Shown here: positions 16,448-24,519 of the stretch, in pieces | How positions within the stretch are numbered: the stretch's first letter is position 1 | Layout of the letters: each line of letters begins with the position of its first letter | From: Haloechinothrix sp033042135 | GTDB lineage: Bacteria; Actinomycetota; Actinomycetes; Mycobacteriales; Pseudonocardiaceae | NCBI RefSeq assembly: GCF_033042135.1 | Contig: NZ_WBXM01000004.1 | Location: forward strand, 124,001 to 188,000 | DNA: 64,000 nucleotides | Reading direction: 5' to 3' | Made by a program: the position numbers and the translations under genes | Notes under the pieces: model-generated | Seen by the model: the letters and a program-made list of their open reading frames with translations, nothing else | Told to the model about the DNA's origin: nothing | Databases searched by the model: none

Positions 16448-17017
16448 ATGGGGAATCCCGCTCGCGCGGCGACGGCCGCGGCAACCGTCGCGGCAGTTGC
16501 GTTCCTGGCCGGCTGTGCCGAGCACGTCTCAGGGCAGGCCGAGGCAGCCGACGACGAGCCGGCAGTGGCCGACGATGACGTGGTTGTGCACCAGGGGCCG
16601 GTCGATGTGCTGGTCGAGATGCTGCCGGGGTGGCAGCTCGGCCCCGACGTGCTCGAGGGCGCCACGACCATCGTCAACCCGGAAGCCTGCGGGGCGAACT
16701 TCTGCGACAACCTCAACGTGCTGGTCGACCCGGCGCGCGGCGCAAGCCCCGACGAGTTCCACGCGCAGTCCATTGCCGAGCTCGACGAACTCGCGGACGT
16801 ACGTTCCGAGCGAGAGGTCGAGCTCGACGGGCGCGTCGGCTACGAGGTCGAGTACGCGGGCGACCGCGGTCACGAGTACGGGGACATGCGCTTCCTGACG
16901 CGCTACACGGTGGCGGACGGTGAGGCGGTGATCGTCACGTACACCGCCAGGCCGGACACCTTCGAGGAGTGGCGACCGGACGCCGAGGCGATGCTGGAGT
17001 CGATCGAGATCCGGTAG
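16448..17017 (+). CDS. Putative lipoprotein (LpqN-like)
   Basis: 189 residues. Residues 1-22 form a signal peptide ending in the lipobox FLAGC, so the protein should be anchored to the outer face of the membrane. The mature part begins acidic (AEAADDEPAVADDD). It continues with a single domain (GWQLGPDVLEGATTIVNP... AVIVTYTARPDTFEEWRPDAEAMLESI) whose ending resembles the LpqN/LpqT family of mycobacterial lipoproteins. Function unknown. The following 256 bp show no gene. Confidence 0.7.
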   Translation: MGNPARAATAAATVAAVAFLAGCAEHVSGQAEAADDEPAVADDDVVVHQGPVDVLVEMLPGWQLGPDVLEGATTIVNPEACGANFCDNLNVLVDPARGASPDEFHAQSIAELDELADVRSEREVELDGRVGYEVEYAGDRGHEYGDMRFLTRYTVADGEAVIVTYTARPDTFEEWRPDAEAMLESIEIR

Positions 17018-17273
17018 CCGCTGGCCGGAGTGACCGGACCCGCGCCTTCCTCGCGGTGAGCCGCCCCGCCTACCGGCCGCGCGCGGCGGCCGCGCTCAGC
17101 GAGTCGCGCACGGTGGCGCGGCAGGCCTCGGCCGAACCCCGGCGCCTCGTTCACGACCGTGTCCCGGCAACGGCCTGCGAGTACGCTCGTTGGAGCGGTG
17201 CACTCCAGCGGATGGTCACCCGTAACGAGTAGCGGGCGAAGTGGTTGCCGGCGTCGGCGGAGGTGTGGGCTCG

Positions 17274-18284
17274 ATGTCCAGGAGGTCTTCACCGGCCGCG
17301 GGGGTTGGCCGCGCCGGCTGGGCGCTGCTGGTCACCCTGGCGATCGCGCTGGTACCGGCCTCGACACCGGTGTGGCTGCTCGGCGTGAACGGTCACGCGG
17401 GGTCGGGTATCGGCCGGGACACCGTCGAGCTGCCCGAGCTCCCGCCGCTTCACGAGCGTGCCCCGGAGCTCTACGACGAGCAGGGCTGTATCCGCGTCCC
17501 GCCGGACGAGCAGGGCGAGGCCGACTGCGGCGCCGAGCCCCTGCCGGGGGACGCGGGTCCGGTGGACGAGCGAGCGCACCGCAACCTCGCCGGTTTCCGC
17601 GGGCCGCACTACATCACCGAGCTCGTGCGCGACGACCTGACGGTGCTGGAGTCCACTGTGCGCACAACCGGCAGTGACGAGTGGACGGCCACGGGGCTGG
17701 TGCGCAACGAGACCCGCGAAGCGGTCGGCGGGGTCACAGTGCACGCGGTGCTGTTCGACGAGGAGGGCACCGCACTGGGCTCGGCATCAGCCCCCGTTCC
17801 TGTCGATCCGCTACGGGCGGGAGAGCCGGGCCCGTTCCGGATGGCCGCCGACGTACCCGCCGCCGCCGTCGGCGAGGTGCGCTGGCAGGTCAATGCGGGC
17901 GATGCCGCAGCGGAGTCCCGGCGGGACGCCGAGATCATCGTGCATTGGCTGCGTTCCTATGGCGGGGGCCGCGATGTCGCGGTGGGCAACCTGCTCGACG
18001 AGGCTGTCGCTGAGCAGCGTCCTTACCTGCTGTACGGGTCGGTGCGTAACCATGCCGGGACGGCGATCGAGCAACCGGCAGTCGTGATCGCCTGGCTTGG
18101 CGATGAGGGAGAGGTGTTACACGTCGCGGAGACGCCGGTCGTGCGACCCGGCTCCGGGGATCGCCTGCCCGCACTCGATGCGGAAGAACCGGGCGATCTC
18201 GCCGATTTCCTGCATGCCGAACCGGAGGATCCCGGCGCGGAGTTCGGTGGCGTGATGCCCATGCTGTGGGTGGTGGGGTCGTGA
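17274..18284 (+). CDS. Secreted or anchored protein with two FxLYD-like repeats
   Basis: 336 residues. The ATG at 17274 follows GGAGG. A hydrophobic segment at about residues 18-40 acts as signal peptide or anchor. The extracytoplasmic part holds two beta-sandwich repeats with the pattern GLVRNETREAVGGVTVHAVLFD and YGSVRNHAGTAIEQPAVVIAW, resembling FxLYD domains. Two Cys (CIRVPP, DCGAEP) may form a disulphide. The stop overlaps the next start by one base, so the two exported proteins are made together. Role unknown. Confidence 0.65.
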   Translation: MSRRSSPAAGVGRAGWALLVTLAIALVPASTPVWLLGVNGHAGSGIGRDTVELPELPPLHERAPELYDEQGCIRVPPDEQGEADCGAEPLPGDAGPVDERAHRNLAGFRGPHYITELVRDDLTVLESTVRTTGSDEWTATGLVRNETREAVGGVTVHAVLFDEEGTALGSASAPVPVDPLRAGEPGPFRMAADVPAAAVGEVRWQVNAGDAAAESRRDAEIIVHWLRSYGGGRDVAVGNLLDEAVAEQRPYLLYGSVRNHAGTAIEQPAVVIAWLGDEGEVLHVAETPVVRPGSGDRLPALDAEEPGDLADFLHAEPEDPGAEFGGVMPMLWVVGS

Positions 18285-19228
18285 TGCGCGCCGCCGTGCG
18301 CCGTGGCTGCCGCGCCGTGCTGGTGGTGATGCTGGCACTGGGCCTGCTCGCGGTGCCCGTGCCCGTCTCCGCCGAGCACGTCTTCGGGGACGAGCCGCTG
18401 GATGACGTACTGGACCGGGCCGAGGCGCACCGCGACTGCGGCCTGTCCCGGGACAGGCTGGCCGCGATGATGCTGGCGGTGGTCTGGCCCGAGACCGGGG
18501 CCACACCCGACACGGCACCATCGCCGATGACGCTCGGTCGGTGGGATATCCAGCACGGCCTGCATTCGTTCGGCGATCCCACGACCGCGCGGCGAGCGTT
18601 CTGGCACCCCGGGGTGGGGATGTGGCAGTTCGACTCGGCGGGCTCGGGCGCCCACATGCCGGTCTGGGCCCGCATCGACAGCTGGCACGCGGCGAACGAG
18701 GCGGCACGCGTGATGAGCGCGCGATACTGCGCGGCCGAGGGTAGCGAGCGCGAGCGCCGCCGTGCGGCATGGCAGCCGTGGGTGGGCTGCCGCGACACCG
18801 ATGATCGGTGCGGCGATTGGTACCACGAGCACTACGACGCGGACAGCGACACGCTGCACGGTATCTCCCGCGATCCCTCGGTGACGCGGCACGGTGGCAT
18901 GCAGCGGCGCACCTGCCGGTGGTCTTTCTCGCCGGTGGAGTGGGATTGCTGGTATATCGATCCGGAGCGGGCCCAGGGCTACGCCGCGTGGACCATCCCG
19001 GACTGGGGCCCGACTCCGCTGGCGCGGCCGTTCTACGGCCACTATGTCAGGGCGACCCGTCAGGAGTACCGGCACTGGATCGGCGAGGACAGCGGTTACG
19101 AGGCCGGTCTCGACGTGCGACGTCCACTCGGCACCGACGCGCGCCATTCCCTCACGTGGGAGATCCGGGAACGGCTCTGCGACACGAGCCACGAGCGCGG
19201 CGCATGTCGACCCCGCCCTATCCGCTGA
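18284..19228 (+). CDS. Secreted protein of unknown function, Trp- and Cys-rich
   Basis: 314 residues with a clear signal peptide (positively charged start, hydrophobic core, cleavage after PVSA near residue 26). The mature part opens HVFGDEPLDDVLDRA. It contains MMLAVVWPETGA, SPMTLGRWDIQ and FWHPGVGMWQFDSAG, a pattern that recalls lysozyme-like secreted actinobacterial proteins, though no catalytic assignment is possible by eye. Several paired cysteines suggest disulphides. It is coupled to the preceding gene and ends at a strong terminator. Confidence 0.6.
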   Translation: MRAAVRRGCRAVLVVMLALGLLAVPVPVSAEHVFGDEPLDDVLDRAEAHRDCGLSRDRLAAMMLAVVWPETGATPDTAPSPMTLGRWDIQHGLHSFGDPTTARRAFWHPGVGMWQFDSAGSGAHMPVWARIDSWHAANEAARVMSARYCAAEGSERERRRAAWQPWVGCRDTDDRCGDWYHEHYDADSDTLHGISRDPSVTRHGGMQRRTCRWSFSPVEWDCWYIDPERAQGYAAWTIPDWGPTPLARPFYGHYVRATRQEYRHWIGEDSGYEAGLDVRRPLGTDARHSLTWEIRERLCDTSHERGACRPRPIR

Positions 19229-19265
19229 GGGCGAGTTCGCTCCGCGTCCCCGCCGATATGGGGAA

Positions 19266-19290
19266 GGCCCCGGCCTGTCAGGCCGGGGCC
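19266..19290 (+). terminator. Hairpin terminator
   Basis: Perfect 10-bp stem GGCCCCGGCC/GGCCGGGGCC with loop TGTCA, placed after the secreted-protein pair and before the convergent TtuA-like gene. Confidence 0.8.
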
Positions 19291-19419
19291 GAGGTTGGTA
19301 CCGATCTGATCTTGTCCAACCTCCTCGGCATCGTCAGCGCCATCGCGATCACCCCCTTTCACGCAAGTCGCCGTAGCTTCTCACGTGATCGAAGGCACCG
19401 CCGATGACATCCGATGCCT

Positions 19420-20400
19420 TCACCCGGCACCAACAACCTGCCGGCGGCTGTTATTCCGCCGCTTGCGACCACGTCGCCCGCGCGGTGTGGACCGGTGCTG
19501 GGGGTCGGTCGCCTGGTCGGTCAGCCTGCAGAACGCGCACAGCTCGCCGGTGGTGGGCGAGCCGCACCGGCCGCAGGAGCCGAGGTCGCCCTTGTCCTGG
19601 GAGCTGACGCCGTCGAGCAGCGGTTGCATCCGCCGTAGGAAGCCGTTGTAGAACTCGAGCTTCGTGCCGGGGGAGCGTTCCTCCATCCGGTTGAGCAGTT
19701 CCTTGTACCCGAGGTGTCGGTTCCCCTCGGCCATCGGGCATTCCTCGACCTGGTAGTCGATCCGGCGGATGATGCAGTAGGCCGCGGTTTCCCGCTCGCC
19801 GAGCCGCACGAGCGGCTTGACCCGTCGGGCGAACCCATCGCCGCCTGGCAGCACGGGCTGCTGGCGGGCCAGGTACTCCGTGTCCCAGCGCATGACATTG
19901 CCGAACAGCACCGCTGCCTCGTCGTCCAGGTTGTGTCCGGTGACCAACACGGTGTAGCCATGCTCCAGCGCGACGGTGTTCAGCAGGTGCCGCTTGGACA
20001 GGCCACACGCCGAGCAGGGCGTGCGCCGCTGGGCAGCGGCCTCCGGGATGGTGAAGCCGACGTCGGTCGCGAGGTCCAGCTCGATCAGCTTGACACCCCG
20101 CTGGTGTGCGAACGCGCGGGCGTACTCGCCGGAGCGGTCGCTGTAGCCGCCGATGCCGAGGCCGAGATAGACACCATCGGCGTCGTAGCCCAGGTCCAGC
20201 AGCAGGTCCCACGCCGCCAGCGAGTCCTTGCCCCCGGAGATCGCCATGAGCGGACGCTCCCCGGCACCGATCATCGAATACTTCTCGATCGTGCGGCGCA
20301 CCTGCTGGCGGCAGTGGTGCAGGAAACACTCGGCGCAGAACGCGGTGCGGTGCTGCGGCAGCTCGATCACCGCGTCCGCGCGGCAGCGACGGCACTTCAT
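19420..20400 (-). CDS. TtuA/NcsA-type tRNA thiolation enzyme (PP-loop)
   Basis: 326 residues. An N-terminal zinc knuckle (Cys3, Cys6, Cys22, Cys25) precedes the PP-loop SGGKDS at 55-60. Further on are TPCSACGLSKR and the GHNLDDEAAVLF motif. A second zinc knuckle (CGRCG...CAFC) is near the C-terminus, followed by a basic tail. This arrangement is that of the TtuA/TtcA family, which adenylates a tRNA base (U54 in Thermus TtuA) and replaces oxygen by sulfur. Its start overlaps the sulfur-carrier stop in an ATGA, supporting a carrier-dependent TtuA-like mechanism. Confidence 0.85.
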   Translation of the reverse strand: MKCRRCRADAVIELPQHRTAFCAECFLHHCRQQVRRTIEKYSMIGAGERPLMAISGGKDSLAAWDLLLDLGYDADGVYLGLGIGGYSDRSGEYARAFAHQRGVKLIELDLATDVGFTIPEAAAQRRTPCSACGLSKRHLLNTVALEHGYTVLVTGHNLDDEAAVLFGNVMRWDTEYLARQQPVLPGGDGFARRVKPLVRLGERETAAYCIIRRIDYQVEECPMAEGNRHLGYKELLNRMEERSPGTKLEFYNGFLRRMQPLLDGVSSQDKGDLGSCGRCGSPTTGELCAFCRLTDQATDPQHRSTPRGRRGRKRRNNSRRQVVGAG

Positions 20401-20597
20401 CGCGCGCCTCCCGACATCACCGGACGGATCTCCACGGTGTCGGTGTCCTCCAGCGTGGCCTCCCGGGTGACGAGCTCGTCCTCCCTAATGACCAGCACCG
20501 ACTGTCGCGGGAATCCCAGCTGTTCGCAGAGCTCCTCGACCCGCAGCGGGCCACGCACCTGTACCTCGCGTTTCGGATTGTACAGCCGCACGTTCAT
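20397..20597 (-). CDS. ThiS/MoaD-like sulfur carrier with C-terminal Gly-Gly-Ala-Arg
   Basis: A 66-residue beta-grasp protein starting MNVRLYNPKREVQVRG after AGGAGGGGG. It has the fold's LRVEELCEQLG, VLVIREDELV and DTVEIRPVMSGG segments. In this family the C-terminal Gly carries sulfur as thiocarboxylate. Here two residues (Ala-Arg) follow the Gly-Gly, so the carrier would have to be trimmed, or would work differently. Coupled to the TtuA-like gene. Confidence 0.85.
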   Translation of the reverse strand: MNVRLYNPKREVQVRGPLRVEELCEQLGFPRQSVLVIREDELVTREATLEDTDTVEIRPVMSGGAR

Positions 20598-20701
20598 CCC
20601 GGCCCCCTCCTGCGATGTCACGGACATGACGAAGGCTGGACGGCACACGCTACTTCCTTGGTAGACGCCGTGCCGGTGTGCTTTCAACCGTCCTCGCCCG
20701 T

Positions 20702-21535
20702 TCATCCCCCGTGCAGCACGGCACGGAGCCGGGCAGCGAACGGCTCCGTCTGCTCGACGAACCCGATGTGGCCCCCGGGAAACATCTCTGGTTCGAGGTC
20801 GAGCTCCGCGGCGAGGGCACGCGCCGTGCGGTCACACAGCTGCCCAGCCGATTCCTCACCGATACCAACCACGATGCGGGTACTCGCCGCGCGCAGCGCC
20901 GAGAGGTCGGGACGCCACCGGGTGGTGGCGCGGAGCTCGTGCGCGAACCAGAAGCGCTCGTCCGTGACCTGCTGCGGGTCGCGTTCCCCGCCGAACATGT
21001 CCTCGATCGCGTCCGCCGGAAGGGCGATGCCTGCCTGTTCCATGAACGCCGCCCACGCTCCCGTGACGTCGCCCGCGAGGTAGGTGGCGATGATGTCGTC
21101 GGTCTGCGCGTGGAGCTGCTCGCTGTCCTCCAGCAGGTCGTCCAGCGGGGGCTCGTGTGCCACGACTGTATGAACCTGCTCGGGGTGGGCCTGTGCCAGG
21201 GCCAGCGCGCTGACAGCGCCGCCGCTGGAGCCCAACACTGCGGCTGGGCCGGCGTCGAGGTGCGCAAGTAGCCGGGAGAGGTCGTCGGCGCGCAGCTGCG
21301 GTGTGGAGTCCTGCTCGGGGTCGTCGAGCGTGCTGCGGTTGATCCCGCGCGGGTCGGTGGTGAGTACCGTGTGGTCGGTGCCGAGCTGGTCGGCGAGTGG
21401 CTCGAAAGACGTGGCGTCCATCGGGGCGCCGACCAGCACCACCAGGGGGCCGTCGCCGCGCACCTCGTAGTGCAAGGTGGCGCCGGGTATGCGCAGCGTG
21501 TGGGCGGTGCTGGAAGTAGCGGGGTTGGCGGTCAT
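20702..21535 (-). CDS. Alpha/beta hydrolase
   Basis: 277 residues with the alpha/beta-hydrolase order: oxyanion region VLVGAPMDATSF, nucleophile elbow GSSGGAVS, and a late His in FPGGHIGFVEQ, with an acid likely in VVGIGEES or nearby. There is no signal peptide. The sequence is typical of small cytosolic esterase or haloperoxidase-like proteins; the substrate is unknown. It follows the sulfur-carrier operon on the same strand with about 100 bp between, so it could have its own promoter. Confidence 0.8.
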   Translation of the reverse strand: MTANPATSSTAHTLRIPGATLHYEVRGDGPLVVLVGAPMDATSFEPLADQLGTDHTVLTTDPRGINRSTLDDPEQDSTPQLRADDLSRLLAHLDAGPAAVLGSSGGAVSALALAQAHPEQVHTVVAHEPPLDDLLEDSEQLHAQTDDIIATYLAGDVTGAWAAFMEQAGIALPADAIEDMFGGERDPQQVTDERFWFAHELRATTRWRPDLSALRAASTRIVVGIGEESAGQLCDRTARALAAELDLEPEMFPGGHIGFVEQTEPFAARLRAVLHGG

Positions 21536-21624
21536 GCGAGCCCTCCTGGAGGCCGGGTGACGTGACAGGGTTCCACAGGGGTGGACTCGCGGGACGTGGC
21601 AAACTCATCGGCCGCAGGGGTCGG

Positions 21625-22896
21625 TCACGAGGTCTCTTGCTGCTCGGGTTCGGCCAGCATCCCCGGTTCGGTCTTCGCGACGATCCGGGTACCGGTGAGA
21701 TCGCCGGTGACGTTGCACATGGTCCGCGCCATGTCGAGTAGCGCGTCGATACCCGCCACCAGTGCCACCGCGGCGAACGGCAGCCCTGCCTGGGTGATGG
21801 CCAGCGAGAGCATGATGAGCCCGGCTCCCGGCACGCCCGCGGTGCCGATGGAGGCGAGCGTGCCGACCAGCACCACGCTGAGGATCTCGCCGAACGACAG
21901 GTCGATTCCCGCCACCTGGCTGACGAAGATCGTCGAGGCGCCGACATAGAGCGCCGTACCGTCCATATTGATGGTGGCGCCGAACGGCAGGCTGAAGCCG
22001 TACACGCCTTCCTTGATTCCCAGCTTCTGGGCGGCACGGGTCGTCACGGGCAGTGTCCCGCTGCTGGACCGTGTCACGAACGCGGTCATCATCGGCTCGC
22101 GAGCCGCGCCGAAGAACTGCCGCACGCTCGCGCCGATGAGCAACAGGAGCACGGTGTAGAACGCGATCTGTAGCGCCACGCCCCCGTAGACGACACCGGT
22201 CAGGCTCGCGAGCGGCACCAACGCATCCGTTCCCGTCTCGCCGAGCACCACGGCGATCAGCGCGAACACGCCGATCGGAGCGTACTCCAGCACGCCGCGG
22301 ATGATCATGAACATGATCTGCACGCCCGCGTCGGTCAGCCGCCGGACGTGCTCGCCGAGCTCACGCATCCGCTCGCTCTCGCTGTGGCGCAGCACGCCGA
22401 GCGCGATCCCGACGATGACCGCGAGGAAGATGATGCCCAGGATGTTGCCCTCGACCATGGCTGTGAACGGGTTCTCGGGCACGATGCCGAGCAGCGTGTC
22501 GATGATCGGCGGCGCTTCCTCCGGTTCCTCCGCGTCGGCCGCAGGCATGTCGAGGCCGGCGCCGGGGGTGACGAGCAGGGCGAGCCCGATGCCGATGCAG
22601 ATAGCGGCGGCCGAGGTGACGATGTAGTAAATGAAGATCTTGACCCCGGAGCGGCCGAGCTGGACCGGTGAGATCGAGGACGCGCCCGCGATGAGCGTGA
22701 CGATGACCAGCGGCACGACCAGCATCTGCAGCAGTCGCAGGAACAGCTCGCCAAGGGGTTCGATCACCGCGATCGGCGGTCCGACGATCAATCCGACGAT
22801 CGCGCCCGCCACGAGCGCGACCGCGAACTTCCAGATCAGCGGGATCTGGAAGTAACGCCGCACCCAGTGTCCCGCCATGGTGGCTGGTTGGCTCAT
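21625..22896 (-). CDS. Dicarboxylate/amino acid:cation symporter (DAACS, GltP/DctA type)
   Basis: 423-residue membrane protein with about eight transmembrane segments and two re-entrant hairpins. The serine-rich hairpin RSSSGTLPVTTRAA, the NMDGTALYVGAS motif of TM7 and AGVPGAGLIMLSLA of hairpin 2 are intact. These bind sodium or proton and substrate in glutamate, aspartate or C4-dicarboxylate carriers. The loop around residues 115-130 is unusually acidic (AADAEEPEEAPP). Substrate cannot be chosen from sequence. Confidence 0.9.
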   Translation of the reverse strand: MSQPATMAGHWVRRYFQIPLIWKFAVALVAGAIVGLIVGPPIAVIEPLGELFLRLLQMLVVPLVIVTLIAGASSISPVQLGRSGVKIFIYYIVTSAAAICIGIGLALLVTPGAGLDMPAADAEEPEEAPPIIDTLLGIVPENPFTAMVEGNILGIIFLAVIVGIALGVLRHSESERMRELGEHVRRLTDAGVQIMFMIIRGVLEYAPIGVFALIAVVLGETGTDALVPLASLTGVVYGGVALQIAFYTVLLLLIGASVRQFFGAAREPMMTAFVTRSSSGTLPVTTRAAQKLGIKEGVYGFSLPFGATINMDGTALYVGASTIFVSQVAGIDLSFGEILSVVLVGTLASIGTAGVPGAGLIMLSLAITQAGLPFAAVALVAGIDALLDMARTMCNVTGDLTGTRIVAKTEPGMLAEPEQQETS

Positions 22897-23165
22897 GTGA
22901 TCACCCCACGCGAGTCAGGATCGCTGGCTCGACAGCGCCGCAACGGACCCGGAGGGCAGTCGGTGCGAGCGCTCGGTGCACGGTACTGCACCGGGCGTGA
23001 AAGGTCCAGAGTGCTGGAACGTGTTGCCGTAACTCGCGTTGTGTAACTGGTCTTTTCGCGTGGAACTCCTCGATGCCGCTAATGGAGTGTCTTTCCGAAA
23101 CGACCCTGGATGTGCAGTAGATAACGCTGCGTACTCGCTAGTAACGATGGGGCTGGGAGTGTCAG

Positions 23166-24302
23166 ATGACCAAACCTACGCGCAGACAACGAAACATCCT
23201 GACGATCGTGCCCATTACGGCTGCGGGTGTACTGGTGGCCGGCTTGCTCGCGGCTCCGTGGGCGGCGGCGAGCCATGTCCAGCCGGAACGGCACTCGGGC
23301 AACCAGTCGTGCAGCGACGTCGTGCCGGCATCCAACGAGCTCAAGATCGAACCGGTCAAGGACGGTACGTATACCGACGGAACCCTCGAGGTCACCATCT
23401 CCGGTGCGAACTCCACATTCGACTGGGAGTCCAACCTGCCCGTGCAGGTGGTGGCAGTGAAAGGCGGTCCCGATACCAATGTCTACGACTACCGGCCCGA
23501 CGGGGAAACCTCCGACGACGGACTTCGGGCGCCTACCCATCCCAAGTCCGGCGAGCAGGCTGGCCTCAGCCACGCGTCGTTCTGTTACAAGGAGCACAAG
23601 GAACCGGACCCGACTCCGACCCCGCCCCCGCCTGAGCCCGATTTCTGCACCGGGCATGCGTTCGATGTGCGCGTCGACGCGGAGGGCATCGTGGACGGCT
23701 ACGCCGGTCCCGCGATCAAGACCCAGCAGGATGTCTTCCCGGACAACGAGACGCTGTCCGAGCTGGCACTGTTCATGCCGGTACTCGGCGCCACCGAACC
23801 AGTCGCCACCGCGGTGACCTTGGAGGCGGACAACAGTGGCACACCCGAAGAGGGGTGCACGACCAGGATCACCTATGAGGACTTCGAGCTCGACCTGAAC
23901 AACCTCAGTGATGCAGGTGGTGTCCCCGTGGTGCTGACTGCCCAGGCCGTCGAGACCATCGCCACGGCCACGTTGCAGCCGGATGGTTCGGTCACGACCG
24001 ATAGCGAGGTGACCATTGTCGGTGGTTCGTTGCACATCGACGGGGAGGGTGACGAGCTGGCGGTCCAGCCGGATCCGGACACCGGGATCATCGACGAGTG
24101 CTTGGAGGCCCCGGACGGGGTCGGGAGCTTGTGCGTTCGCGTCGTGCTGCACGAGACCGAGACCATTCCCGGGGGCATCGCGGCCAACGCGGTGCGGGTG
24201 ACGGTTGATCTCCAGACGCCGCTGCCGGGTACCGACCAGTTCGTCGATGTCCAGGTGGCGCACGCCGAAGCCGATGCGCACGAGGGCGACCCCAAGTCGT
24301 AA
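23166..24302 (+). CDS. Large secreted protein with choice-of-anchor-like C-terminal half
   Basis: 378 residues. Signal peptide with cleavage near AAASH (about residue 36). The first domain (SNELKIEPVKDGTYTDGTLE ... VYDYRPDGETSDDGL ... GLSHASFCYK) resembles a domain recurrent in actinobacterial surface proteins. A proline-rich linker (DPTPTPPPPEP, residues about 148-160) joins it to a second beta-rich domain (CTGHAFDVRVDAEG ... VRVTVDLQTPLPGT) that recalls the choice-of-anchor P group. No sortase or C-terminal membrane anchor is visible. GGGAGTG precedes the ATG. Probably an extracellular or wall-associated structural protein. Confidence 0.65.
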   Translation: MTKPTRRQRNILTIVPITAAGVLVAGLLAAPWAAASHVQPERHSGNQSCSDVVPASNELKIEPVKDGTYTDGTLEVTISGANSTFDWESNLPVQVVAVKGGPDTNVYDYRPDGETSDDGLRAPTHPKSGEQAGLSHASFCYKEHKEPDPTPTPPPPEPDFCTGHAFDVRVDAEGIVDGYAGPAIKTQQDVFPDNETLSELALFMPVLGATEPVATAVTLEADNSGTPEEGCTTRITYEDFELDLNNLSDAGGVPVVLTAQAVETIATATLQPDGSVTTDSEVTIVGGSLHIDGEGDELAVQPDPDTGIIDECLEAPDGVGSLCVRVVLHETETIPGGIAANAVRVTVDLQTPLPGTDQFVDVQVAHAEADAHEGDPKS

Positions 24303-24333
24303 CTGGCCACCGGTCGTCCTCCAGCGATATACA

Positions 24334-24374
24334 GGCGCCTGGCCGGCCCTCGCTCACCGGGCCGGCCAGGCGCC
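24334..24374 (+). terminator. Strong hairpin terminator
   Basis: A perfect 16-bp stem GGCGCCTGGCCGGCCC/GGGCCGGCCAGGCGCC with a 9-base loop, about 30 bp after the secreted-protein stop. No T-tract. Confidence 0.85.
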
Positions 24375-24519
24375 CTGTGCCGGGCAGTCGCACACCCCGA
24401 CGCTGCTTGGCCGGAACTATGGATCCACCGGCCGCCGGTCTTTACGCTTCGCGGGTATGCTCCGGCTACCGTCGGGTAGTGCGCGTACGGTGCGCCGCGA
24501 GGAAGGCAGGTGGGCGTCG

